From NCBI RefSeq assembly GCF_000307225.1, contig NZ_HE978617.1, positions 564,206 through 619,050 of the forward strand: a stretch of DNA of 54,845 bases. Direction: 5' to 3'. Under the pieces are notes generated by a model. That model saw nothing but the letters and a program-made list of their open reading frames with translations, made no database searches and was not told the DNA's origin. Source of the DNA: Anaerococcus vaginalis (GTDB lineage: Bacteria; Bacillota; Clostridia; Tissierellales; Peptoniphilaceae). Position numbers and translations under genes: made by a program. Positions 47,242 through 54,845 of this stretch are shown piece after piece. Positions within the stretch are counted from its first letter, which is position 1. Every line of letters begins with the position of its first letter.

Positions 47242-47716
47242 ATACATATATTTCCCCATTTTCATTAGGAGTCTTTGTAAGGGCGATTATAAATTCTATG
47301 AAGGCAATTATAGAAGGAATAAAAGTCCAAGAAAAAATCAAATATAAAATACCGGTACCAATTTTTCCTGCATAAAATTTGTGAGCTCCTATTCCTCCCA
47401 AAAAAAATGCCAAGAGAACATAGGCAATTTTATTTACAGCTTTTCCTTGAGGGGTTATATAATAATTATTTGTTATATTTTCTCTGCTACTGGTATAAGC
47501 ATTATTACTAACAGGTTCTCTATAAACCATATTTTCATTCTTAGGTTTTTGCTCATTTATTTTACTTATCAAATAACCATTTTCATCCTTAAAAACCTTA
47601 ACCTTATTTCCTATTTCTGGAATAAAACTAATATTAGAAATATTTACCCTAATAACAGATCCATCATCAAGACCAACTACAACACTATCAAATTCAACTT
47701 TAATTATTTCTCCCAT
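47240..47716 (-). CDS. TM2-domain membrane protein
   Basis: 158 residues. The N-terminal 60 form a small beta-rich domain (VEFDSVVVGLDDGSVIRV, IGNKVKVFKDENGYLI), then an Asn-rich linker. A TM2 domain follows: two helices (about 95-112 and 120-148) joined by GGIGAHKFYAGKIGTGILY. The function of TM2 proteins in bacteria is poorly known. RBS AGGAAA before ATG 47716. Divergent from the XRE gene. Confidence 0.85.
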   Translation of the reverse strand: MGEIIKVEFDSVVVGLDDGSVIRVNISNISFIPEIGNKVKVFKDENGYLISKINEQKPKNENMVYREPVSNNAYTSSRENITNNYYITPQGKAVNKIAYVLLAFFLGGIGAHKFYAGKIGTGILYLIFSWTFIPSIIAFIEFIIALTKTPNENGEIYV

Positions 47717-47853
47717 AAATTTTCCTTTCTTTTGCTAATATTATAGCATAATTAGTTAAAAAAATAGAAATAAATAGAATTTTTCCATCAAGTTGCCCTA
47801 TAGTTGCTAGCTTTTTTTTGAAAAAGTTTTAAAATAATAAAAAAGGAGGTCTT

Positions 47854-48350
47854 ATGATTGGAGAAAAAATTAAAAAAAGAGAAAAGAATTAAATTTAACT
47901 CAAGAATATTTAGCAAAAGAATTAAATATTTCAAGACAAGCCATATCAAAATGGGAAAAAGAAATGAGCTATCCATCTATGGAAAATCTTGTGAAATTGT
48001 CTGAAATTTTTGGAGTAGATATAGAATATTTTAAAAATGAAAAAGAAGAAAAATCAAAAAAAGGAGAAATATTTTGGAGTTTTATATATATAATAATAGC
48101 TTTGTTTTTTTACTTGATTTATTATTTTGGAATTGTAGAAGGATTTTTAAACAAGGATCCAAAACAAATGCCTTTTTTAATACTTACAATTTTTCTAGCG
48201 TTTTCAGTAATAGCCTTCCCTCAAGCAGTAAAAAATATGGGAAATAAGTTAGATAAAATAGATTATGTTACATTTTCAAAATTAGTTTTGCCAATAATTT
48301 TTATAGTCTCACCTTTTATAGTTTTTTATTATATTTTAAAAAAAGAATGA
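47854..48350 (+). CDS. XRE-family regulator with membrane domain (frameshifted)
   Basis: Start ATG 47854 after AGGAGG. The frame is lost in the A7 run 47872-47878; one added A gives MIGEKIKKKRKELNLTQEYL. The helix-turn-helix is clear (LTQEYLAKELNISRQAISKWE), followed by NLVKLSEIFGVDIEYF. The C-terminal half has three hydrophobic helices (about 77-95, 107-125, 145-162), so this is a membrane-linked XRE regulator of about 165 residues. Signal and targets unknown. Confidence 0.85.
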
Positions 48351-48386
48351 TGATAATTTTATGATGTTTATGTAATTTTAAGAAAA

Positions 48387-48421
48387 AAATAATGTGCAGA
48401 TTTTTATTCTGCACATTATTT
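48387..48421. terminator. Bidirectional terminator between xre and ahpF
   Basis: A 14-bp stem (AAATAATGTGCAGA and its complement) around a T-rich loop, with T-rich tails on both strands, between two convergent genes. Confidence 0.88.
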
Positions 48422-48422
48422 T

Positions 48423-49948
48423 TTATTTTCTTATTAAATAGTTAAAGGCTGATAGGGCTGCTGTGGCTCCTGAGCCTGCTGCTATTATTATTTGTTTATA
48501 AACGGAATTTATTGCATCGCCTGCTGCAAATATTCCTTCTATATTTGTTGAACCGTCTTTTTCTACTTCGATTTCGCCTCTATCTGTAAGTTTCAATTTT
48601 CCTTCTAGCCATTCTGTGTTTGGAATTTGACCGATTTGGATGAAAACTCCAGCGAGATCTATTGTTTTTTCTTCTTTTGTATTTCTATCTATATATTCAA
48701 GACCTGTTAGTTTTTTATCTCCTAGGAGTTTTGTTGTTTGGGCAGATGTTATGACTTTTACGTTTTGAAAGGATTCTAATTTTGTTTGTAATATTTTATC
48801 TGCCTTTAATTCTGGTAAAAATTCGAGAACTGTAACGGTTTTTGCTATTGATGCAAGGTCTATTGCTGCTTCTATTCCTGAATTTCCTCCTCCTATAACT
48901 GCTACGTCTTTTCCTTTAAATAGGGGACCATCGCAGTGGGTACAAAAAGCTACGCCCTTGTTTTTGAATTTTTCTTCTCCATCTATTCCAAGAAGTCTCC
49001 ATCTTGTTCCTGTTGCAAAAATTAGACTTTTACTATTTATTTTTGCTCCATCTTCTAGGATTATATTAAATTCATCGTCTTTTTTTTCGAAATCGACAGC
49101 TTTTACTCCCTCTATTATGTCTACACCAAGATTTTCTACTTGGTTTTTGACTGATAGCATATATTTAGGTCCCTCTGTTTTTAGGATACCTGTTATATTT
49201 TCTATATCGAGGGTTTCGTTTACTTGTCCACCAAATTCGTCTGCCACTATTGCAACTTTTAGTCCTTTTCTTGCTCCATAAATTGCAGCGGTAGCACTAC
49301 TTGGTCCTGCTCCGACTATCAAGATATCATAATCTTTGAAATTGGATAAATCTTTTTGGACTTTTTCTGCAACAAGGTCTAAAAGACTTGCCATAGTTTT
49401 TTTGCCCCCGTCAAGAAATTCTCCATTTTCAAAAATTGCTGGCACTGCCATAACATCTCTTTGTTCACATATATCTTGGTTTATTGAACCTTCAATCATT
49501 GTGTGTGAGATATTTTTGTTTAAAACTGCCATAATATTGAAAGCTTGTACAACCTCTGGGCAGTTGTGGCAGGAAAGTGAAACTATTGTTTCAAAATTTC
49601 TTTTTTCCTTTATAGATTTTATTCTTTCTTTTTCTTCAGTGGATATTTTTGGTTCGATTCCACCAACTTGCAAAAGTGCAAGAACAAATGATTCGAACTC
49701 GTGTCCCAAAGGGATTCCTGCAAAAACAATTTTCCCGTGTTCAAATTCTCCGTTTAAACTAAAAGCAGGTGTAAAATCTAATTTTTCTTCTTTTATTTTT
49801 ATCTTGTCAGATAAAGACTCAACATCTTCAACAAAAGATTTTAGTTTTTTGAATTTTCATCTTCATTTAGCGAAAGTCCAATTGTTACATTGGACTTTAG
49901 CATTTTAAGATAAGCCTTTAGCTGATCTTTTAATTTACTGTCTAACAT
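48423..49948 (-). CDS. ahpF: Alkyl hydroperoxide reductase AhpF-type flavoprotein (frameshifted)
   Basis: About 508 residues once one A is added in the run at 49845-49850; without this the first 38 codons are out of frame. N-terminal double thioredoxin fold with CHNC, then a TrxB-like part: FAD motif GAGPSSATAAIY, redox pair CTHC in FCTHCDGPLFKG, pyridine-nucleotide motif GGGNSG followed by LEFLPELKAD, which is the AhpF (NADH) form rather than HRR. It reduces AhpC, encoded upstream, with overlapping TGATG. Frameshift probably technical. Confidence 0.92.
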
Positions 49949-50517
49949 CAGATTTTTCCAACAAGGTCAAGTCCTGGTGTTAGTGTATCATCATTTTCAG
50001 AATTCCATTTAGCAGGACATACTTGGTCTGGATGTTTTCTTACATATTGACCAGCTTTAACTTTATATATATTATTTTCTGCTTTTCTTCCGATTCCTCC
50101 TGCATTTATTTCTAATGCTTGAATAACATTATCAGGGTCTATAACAAAAGTTGCTCTGTCAGCTTTTCCATCTTCTGTTAAAATATCTAAAGCTTTTGTG
50201 AGTTCTTTGTTAGAATCGCCAATCATTTTGTATTGGATTTTTCCTATAGCTTCACTTTCATCATGCCAAGCCTTGTGTACAAAATGTGTATCAACACTTA
50301 CAGAATAAACTTCTGCTCCCATCTCTTTTAATTGCCCATATTTTTCTTGCAAATCTTCAAGCTCTGTAGGGCATACAAAAGTAAAGTCTGCTGGATAAAA
50401 CATTAAAACTTTCCATTCACCTTCAAGGTCCTTATCGCTAATTTTGATAAATTCATTTGTTTTTGGATCATAAGCATCCAAATTAAATTCAGGTAATTTT
50501 TTTCCTATTAATGACAT
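49948..50517 (-). CDS. ahpC: Peroxiredoxin AhpC
   Basis: 189 residues from ATG 50517, which follows GGAGG; an earlier ATG contains the ribosome site. Peroxidatic Cys in FTFVCPTEL, resolving Cys in DQVCPAKWN: a typical 2-Cys peroxiredoxin. It removes hydrogen peroxide and alkyl peroxides with electrons from AhpF. Its own promoter and a possible operator lie upstream. Confidence 0.96.
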   Translation of the reverse strand: MSLIGKKLPEFNLDAYDPKTNEFIKISDKDLEGEWKVLMFYPADFTFVCPTELEDLQEKYGQLKEMGAEVYSVSVDTHFVHKAWHDESEAIGKIQYKMIGDSNKELTKALDILTEDGKADRATFVIDPDNVIQALEINAGGIGRKAENNIYKVKAGQYVRKHPDQVCPAKWNSENDDTLTPGLDLVGKI

Positions 50518-50565
50518 AGTATCCTCCATTTTTAAATAAATTACTTTATTTTAAATAAGAAACAA

Positions 50566-50604
50566 AGTATATGATAATTATACTCATTATAAAACTAAAA
50601 TCAA
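50566..50604 (-). promoter_or_regulatory. ahpC promoter with possible PerR-type operator
   Basis: On the minus strand -35 TTGATT (50599-50604), 16 bp, -10 TATAAT (50577-50582). An inverted repeat AGTATA/TATACT overlaps the -10 and start, in the place where PerR boxes act on peroxide genes. The box match is only partial. Confidence 0.5.
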
Positions 50605-50628
50605 TATCATAAATTTCAAAATAAAAAT

Positions 50629-50792
50629 GCCCTTCCAAAATTTATGGAAAGGCAATTTTAAAAGCCACTTATTTTAAGTAAGTGGCTCTTTGATGGGCGA
50701 AATCTTTTTCAAGATTTCAATGAGTTAAACAGTAAAAGTTTATCTTAATAAACTTTCCACTTAATTATATCATTGAATTTGCAATTGGTAAA
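50629..50792 (-). ncRNA. Candidate structured small RNA upstream of ahpC
   Basis: On the minus strand: -35 TTTACC (50787-50792), 17 bp, TATAAT (50764-50769). Downstream lie hairpins AAAGTTTA/TAAACTTT, GAAATCTT/AAGATTTC, AGCCACTTA/TAAGTGGCT (50663-50687) and GCCTTTCC/GGAAGGGC (50629-50653) with an ATTTTTAT tail. The expected transcript is 70-130 nt with no reading frame. No known RNA family recognised. It could instead be an ahpC leader. Confidence 0.4.
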
Positions 50793-50827
50793 GATAATTA
50801 ATGATTTATCTGAAAAAGATAATTAAT
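50790..50827 (+). repeat. Direct repeat upstream of glycerate kinase
   Basis: AAAGATAATTAAT occurs at 50790-50802 and 50815-50827, 25 bp apart. A TATAAT (about 50850) precedes the gene. It may be a binding site; the evidence is slight. Confidence 0.3.
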
Positions 50828-50870
50828 AATTTGCCCATATAGTTAGGGTATAATTTAATTGAGGTGAATT

Positions 50871-51974
50871 ATGAATATATTATTAGCTTTAGATTCTATT
50901 AAAGATTTTGAAAATTCTATTGAAATCGGAAATTATTTTAAAGAAGAGTTAGAAAGTGAAAATAAAAAAAACAAGGTTTCTATTCTTCCATTTTTGGATG
51001 GGGGTTTGGGAACTGTAGAAATAATTAAAGAATTTATCGGTGGAGATTTTTCTTATGTAAATGTCCACAATCCTATAAACGAGGCTGCAACCGCCAGATA
51101 TATTATCAAAAAAAATATGTGTGCTATGGAGATGGCGCAGGCTTGTGGTCTTAGACTCTTGTACAAGGACAAGCTAAATGTTATGGAGTCTTCTTCCATT
51201 GGATTGGGAGAGATGATTGTTGATGGTTTAAACAATGGTTGCAAGAATTTTTTTATTGGAATTGGAGATACTGCAACAAATGATATGGGTATGGGTATGC
51301 TTTATGCCTTGGGAGTAAGATTTTTTGATAAAAATCTTAATTCATTAAACCCAGTTGCAAAAAATATGATAAAAGTTAATTCGATTGATACATCAAATCT
51401 TGATAAGAGAGTTTTAGATGCAGATTTTGAAATAGCTACAAGCCTTCCCCTAACTCTTTTTCAAAAAAACTCCTTTTTAGAGAAAAGACCAATTAGAAAG
51501 GGAGCAAGTCCAGAAGAAATTTTGGAGCTTGAGAAAGCTTGCAAGCATTTTTCTAAAAAAATAAGTGAATTTTTAGGGGCAAGCGAAATAGATTTTCCAT
51601 ATCTTGGTGCAGGAGGTGGAGTTTGTTGGGCTTTTTATGTATTTTTCAAGGCGAAAATTTCTAATTCAATGGAGCTTATTTTATCTCTTGTTGATTTTGA
51701 AAAAGAAGTTAAGGACAAGGACCTTTTGATTATTACAGAAAATGTTGATGAATTTAATGGGGAAAATTCTATTAATCTTTCCAAATTTGCCAAAAGATAC
51801 AATAAAAATATAAAAATAATTTTTTTACAAGATGAAGATTACCAAAATTTGAGGGATAATCCTTATATAGATGAAATTTATAAATTCAAAATTAAAGCAA
51901 ATCTTGAAAGGAAAGATTACGAAAAAGAAATTAGGTCTATTGCAAAAGATCTTATTTCTAAAAATCTTTTCTAA
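50871..51974 (+). CDS. Glycerate kinase
   Basis: 367 residues of the GarK/GlxK family. Recognised by LPFLDGGLGTVEII, AMEMAQACGLRLL, SSIGLGEMIVDGLNNGCKNFFIGIGDTATNDMGMGMLYALG, and LGAGGGVCWAFYVFF; the last two give the substrate and nucleotide regions. Phosphorylates D-glycerate. The family motif usually reads DGGEGT; here it is DGGLGT, and the protein is divergent, so substrate is less sure. RBS GAGGTG. Confidence 0.88.
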   Translation: MNILLALDSIKDFENSIEIGNYFKEELESENKKNKVSILPFLDGGLGTVEIIKEFIGGDFSYVNVHNPINEAATARYIIKKNMCAMEMAQACGLRLLYKDKLNVMESSSIGLGEMIVDGLNNGCKNFFIGIGDTATNDMGMGMLYALGVRFFDKNLNSLNPVAKNMIKVNSIDTSNLDKRVLDADFEIATSLPLTLFQKNSFLEKRPIRKGASPEEILELEKACKHFSKKISEFLGASEIDFPYLGAGGGVCWAFYVFFKAKISNSMELILSLVDFEKEVKDKDLLIITENVDEFNGENSINLSKFAKRYNKNIKIIFLQDEDYQNLRDNPYIDEIYKFKIKANLERKDYEKEIRSIAKDLISKNLF

Positions 51975-51992
51975 AAATATGAAAGAGGAGTT

Positions 51993-52658
51993 ATGGCGAA
52001 GGGAAAAATGACTAGAATAATAATGGCGATTAATGTAATAGTTTTTATTCTTATGACTATTAATGGTGGGAGTGAAAATATTGAAAATCTTTTAAGATTT
52101 AATGCAATGAGCAAGGTTCATGTTTATCAAGGCGAATGGTGGAGGTTGTTTTGTCCGATTTTTATCCACATAGGAGTATTTCACCTTTTGATGAATATGT
52201 ATTTTTTAAACAGCGTTGGAGATACTTTTGAATCCTTGTACGGATCCAAAAACTTTCTAATTATTTACCTACTAACAGGAGTAATGGGAAATTTATTTAC
52301 CTATGCTTTTGGAGAAATGACAAGTGTATCAGCAGGAGCATCAACATCTCTTTACGGTTTATTTGGTCTTGCTCTTGGAATTATGTTTAATTATAGGGAT
52401 AATGAAATTTTAAGGCAATTCGGTTCAAGTTTCATAGGAATTGTTGCAATAAATATAATGTATTCATTTATGGTTCCAGGAATTGGAATCACTGGGCACA
52501 TTGGTGGACTTTTGGGAGGATTTATCCTTGCAGGATATTTCCCAATAATGAATATGACCCTACCAACTACTACAAAAATCATAGCTATAATTTCATTCGG
52601 ATTAATGGCTATGGCTTTCATATATATAGGAAACAAATCGGTAGCACAAGTTTTATAA
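51993..52658 (+). CDS. Rhomboid-family intramembrane serine protease
   Basis: 221 residues, six or seven membrane helices. The catalytic Ser lies in SAGASTSLYGLFG (GxS) and the catalytic His in GITGHIGGLLGGFI, with a conserved HLLMNMYFL stretch earlier. It cleaves membrane proteins within the bilayer. Substrate unknown. Short spacing (9 bp) to pepF suggests cotranscription. Confidence 0.93.
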   Translation: MAKGKMTRIIMAINVIVFILMTINGGSENIENLLRFNAMSKVHVYQGEWWRLFCPIFIHIGVFHLLMNMYFLNSVGDTFESLYGSKNFLIIYLLTGVMGNLFTYAFGEMTSVSAGASTSLYGLFGLALGIMFNYRDNEILRQFGSSFIGIVAINIMYSFMVPGIGITGHIGGLLGGFILAGYFPIMNMTLPTTTKIIAIISFGLMAMAFIYIGNKSVAQVL

Positions 52659-52667
52659 GGAGAAAAT

Positions 52668-54452
52668 ATGGATAGAAAAGATATAGACAAGTCCCTAAAA
52701 TGGGACACAGAAAAAATTTATAAGACAGACGAAGACTTTTATAAAGACGTAGAAGAAGTAAAAAAACTACTAGAAAAAACCAAGACATATAAAGGAAAGA
52801 TTTTACAATCAGCCAATAGCCTTTATGACTTTTTAAAAACAAGCGAAAAATTAGAAAGAAAATTTTTCAAACTTAGCGTATATGCTTCATTAAAATCTGA
52901 CGAAGATACAAGAGTAGCAAAATACCAAGAAATGTCAAAAGTTGGAGATAATTTATTTGCAGAAATAGCAAAAGAACTTTCCTTTATAACACCAGAAATT
53001 TTGTCAGAAGATTACGAAAAAGTACAAGCATATATAAAAGAAAAAGAAGAATTAGAAATTTATGCACACTATTTCGAAGACTTATTTAGAAATAAAGAAC
53101 ATACTCTTGGAGAAAATGAAGAAAAAATTATAGCATCATTTTCAAAATTATCCCAAAACCCACAAAACACCTATATGATTTTTTCAAACGCCGACCTAAA
53201 ATTTCCAAAAGTAAAAAAAGGCGACGAAGAAATCCAAATAACAGACGCAAACTTCACAAACCTAGAACTAGATTCAAATCGAAAGTTTAGAAAAGAAGTC
53301 TACGAAAAATATTATAAAGTTTACAAGCAATTCGAAAACACAGCAGCCTCCCTTCTTGACGGAGAGATGACAGCAAACAATACAATAGCAAATTTAAAAA
53401 AATTCGATTCAGCAAGAAAGATGAGTCTTTTTGCAAACAATATTGACGAAAAAGTTTACGATAATCTAATAGAAGTAATCCACGATAATATAAAAATTCA
53501 CAGAGACTACACTAGCCTAAGAAAAAAAGTTTTAGGACTTGATGATTTAGGATTTTACGATATTTACCTACCATTGGTAGAAGATTACAACAAAACTTAT
53601 ACATTTGACGAGGCAAAAGAATTAATCCTAAAAGCCCTAGCTCCACTCGGAGAAGACTACATCAAAAAAGCAAGAGAAGGCTTTGACGATAGGTGGTTTG
53701 ATGTAATGGAAAACGAAGGAAAAAGATCAGGAGGATATTCATCTGGATCCTACGATACAGAACCATACATCTTATTAAACTATAATGATTCCCTAGACTC
53801 ACTTTTCACAACAGCTCATGAGCTTGGACATTCCATGCACTCCTATTACACAAGAAAAACCCAACCATATATATACGGAGACTATTCAATATTTTTGGCA
53901 GAAATAGCATCAACAACAAACGAGCTTTTATTATTAAATTATATGATAGAACATGCCAAAGACGAAAAAGAAAAAGCCTATTTACTAAACCATTACGTAA
54001 ATTCATTTAAGTCAACCGTATTTAGACAAACAATGTTTGCGGAATTTGAACTAGAGGCAAATAAACTTGTAGAAAATTCAATTCCAGTAACAGCAGAAAA
54101 ATTAAACCAAATCTACCACGACCTAAACGTAGATTACTTTGGAGAAGATATAGAAGTAGACAAATATATATCAACAGAATGGGCAAGAATCCCACACTTT
54201 TATTTGTTCTACTACGTCTTCCAATACGCAACAGGATTCTCATCAGCAGTAAGCCTATCAGAAAAAATCCTCCATGGAGACAAAAAAGATTTAGAAAAGT
54301 ACCTTAATTTCCTAAAAGCAGGAAAAAGCAAATATCCAATAGAAGTATTAAAAGATGCAGGAGTAGATATGACAAAAAAAGATTCACTCCAAAAAGCAAT
54401 GGATGCTTGCAAAGAAAAATTAGAAGAATTAAAAAAAGCATTAGAAAAATAA
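52668..54452 (+). CDS. pepF: Oligoendopeptidase F
   Basis: 594 residues of the M3B family. Zinc site HELGHSMHSYY, with the downstream Glu in FLAEIASTTNE. It cuts short cytoplasmic peptides, fitting downstream use of peptides imported by the Opp system 8 kb upstream. RBS AAGGAG before ATG 52668. Strong terminator after the stop. Confidence 0.96.
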   Translation: MDRKDIDKSLKWDTEKIYKTDEDFYKDVEEVKKLLEKTKTYKGKILQSANSLYDFLKTSEKLERKFFKLSVYASLKSDEDTRVAKYQEMSKVGDNLFAEIAKELSFITPEILSEDYEKVQAYIKEKEELEIYAHYFEDLFRNKEHTLGENEEKIIASFSKLSQNPQNTYMIFSNADLKFPKVKKGDEEIQITDANFTNLELDSNRKFRKEVYEKYYKVYKQFENTAASLLDGEMTANNTIANLKKFDSARKMSLFANNIDEKVYDNLIEVIHDNIKIHRDYTSLRKKVLGLDDLGFYDIYLPLVEDYNKTYTFDEAKELILKALAPLGEDYIKKAREGFDDRWFDVMENEGKRSGGYSSGSYDTEPYILLNYNDSLDSLFTTAHELGHSMHSYYTRKTQPYIYGDYSIFLAEIASTTNELLLLNYMIEHAKDEKEKAYLLNHYVNSFKSTVFRQTMFAEFELEANKLVENSIPVTAEKLNQIYHDLNVDYFGEDIEVDKYISTEWARIPHFYLFYYVFQYATGFSSAVSLSEKILHGDKKDLEKYLNFLKAGKSKYPIEVLKDAGVDMTKKDSLQKAMDACKEKLEELKKALEK

Positions 54453-54463
54453 AATAAAAATCA

Positions 54464-54521
54464 AAAAGAGCCCGACAAGCATAAAATAAAAAGAGAAAAG
54501 CTTGAAAAATAGGGCTCTTTT
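54464..54521 (+). terminator. Terminator of the rhomboid-pepF operon
   Basis: Outer stem AAAGAGCCC/GGGCTCTTT with an inner CAAGC/GCTTG stem in the loop, then a short T tail. Confidence 0.8.
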
Positions 54522-54549
54522 AAAATTTAAAAAAATTTCAAAAAAAAAT

Positions 54550-54758
54550 TTGACAAAGCAAAAAAATCCTAGTATTATATAAAGGCACTGTTAAAGAAGC
54601 AAGTCAAAAAAGAAAAATAAATTTTCAAAATATTTGACAAGCAAACTTAGATAGTGTATTATAAATATAATATCACTTCAGATAAATAATCTAAAAAGTA
54701 AGAAATTAATAAAAAAATTAAAAAAATACTTGACAAGATAAAACGAACGTGGTATTAT
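54550..54758 (+). promoter_or_regulatory. Three tandem promoters, probable rRNA operon leader
   Basis: TTGACA at 54550, 54634 and 54730, each followed after exactly 17 bp by TATTAT (54573, 54657, 54753). Such repeated near-consensus promoters are typical of rRNA operons. A hairpin GTCGTTAC/GTAGCGAC (54766-54784) follows. The rRNA genes would lie beyond the window edge. No gene is present in 54522-54845. Confidence 0.75.
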
Positions 54759-54845
54759 ATAATAGTCGTTACGAAGTAGCGACATTGAACCTCAAAAAAA
54801 TATATAGAAAACTACAAAAAAGTAAAGTGAATTACTTTGAGTAAA

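Noticed and set aside
12760-49850. Programmed frameshifting or transcriptional slippage restoring the nine genes
   Set aside because: The runs are short (5-7), no stimulatory structures are seen, and rpmH would have to depend on it. Base-calling error is simpler.
1-54845. CRISPR arrays, prophage, transposase genes, tRNA genes
   Set aside because: No regularly spaced repeats, phage or transposase genes, or tRNA cloverleaf were recognised in the window.

Overview
The window is about 55 kb of a very AT-rich, low-GC Gram-positive chromosome centred on the replication origin. It carries the classic Firmicute origin block: rpmH-rnpA-yidD-yidC-jag-mnmE-mnmG-rsmG-parA-parB on the left, and dnaA-dnaN-yaaA-recF-gyrB-gyrA on the right. 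DnaA boxes lie on both sides of dnaA and there are four perfect parS sites. Strong AGA codon bias, ferredoxin-type thioredoxin chemistry, an FMN-binding surface protein and no sporulation genes suggest an anaerobic Tissierellia/Peptoniphilaceae species, Anaerococcus-like. The genus is inferred from gene content and style, not from a search.

Left arm (minus strand, 1 to 26.1 kb, transcribed away from the origin): a multi-repeat FMN-binding surface protein cut by the window edge, with a Fur-like operator upstream; a class I ribonucleotide reductase pair under an NrdR box; an sppA-yteJ-like pair; marR-ftsH; a thioredoxin reductase-like flavoprotein lacking NADPH motifs, with trxA; a DUF1538 membrane protein with a PII-like partner; pta; a DUF4446 gene and a cyclodeaminase-family gene; then parB, parA, cinA, rsmG, mnmG, mnmE, jag, yidC, yidD, rnpA, rpmH.

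Right arm (mostly plus strand): dnaA to gyrA, then a STAS / degenerate anti-sigma / sigma-B-type factor operon; a duplicated-module lipoprotein; and an oligopeptide ABC transporter, oppA followed by oppBCDF plus a small membrane protein. Next come a glutaredoxin, a TM2-domain protein, an XRE regulator, ahpC-ahpF, glycerate kinase, a rhomboid protease and oligoendopeptidase F. The window ends in three tandem promoters typical of an rRNA operon leader.

The most unusual system is the Opp transporter. Its OppC permease contains seven RCC1-like repeats, apparently a whole beta-propeller, inserted in the first extracellular loop. Its OppF ATPase carries about 180 extra, mostly charged helical residues between Walker A and the Q-loop. 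OppA has a charged helical insert, and a small single-span protein is translationally coupled to oppF. Together they look like an Opp transporter with added extracellular and cytoplasmic modules.

A second pattern concerns data quality. Nine genes (PII-like, DUF1538, parB, cinA, jag, rpmH, sigma factor, xre, ahpF) are each broken by a single-base change in or beside an A/T homopolymer. DUF1538 also has an in-frame TGA. Because rpmH is essential, most of these are probably sequencing errors, and the genes are annotated here at full repaired extent.
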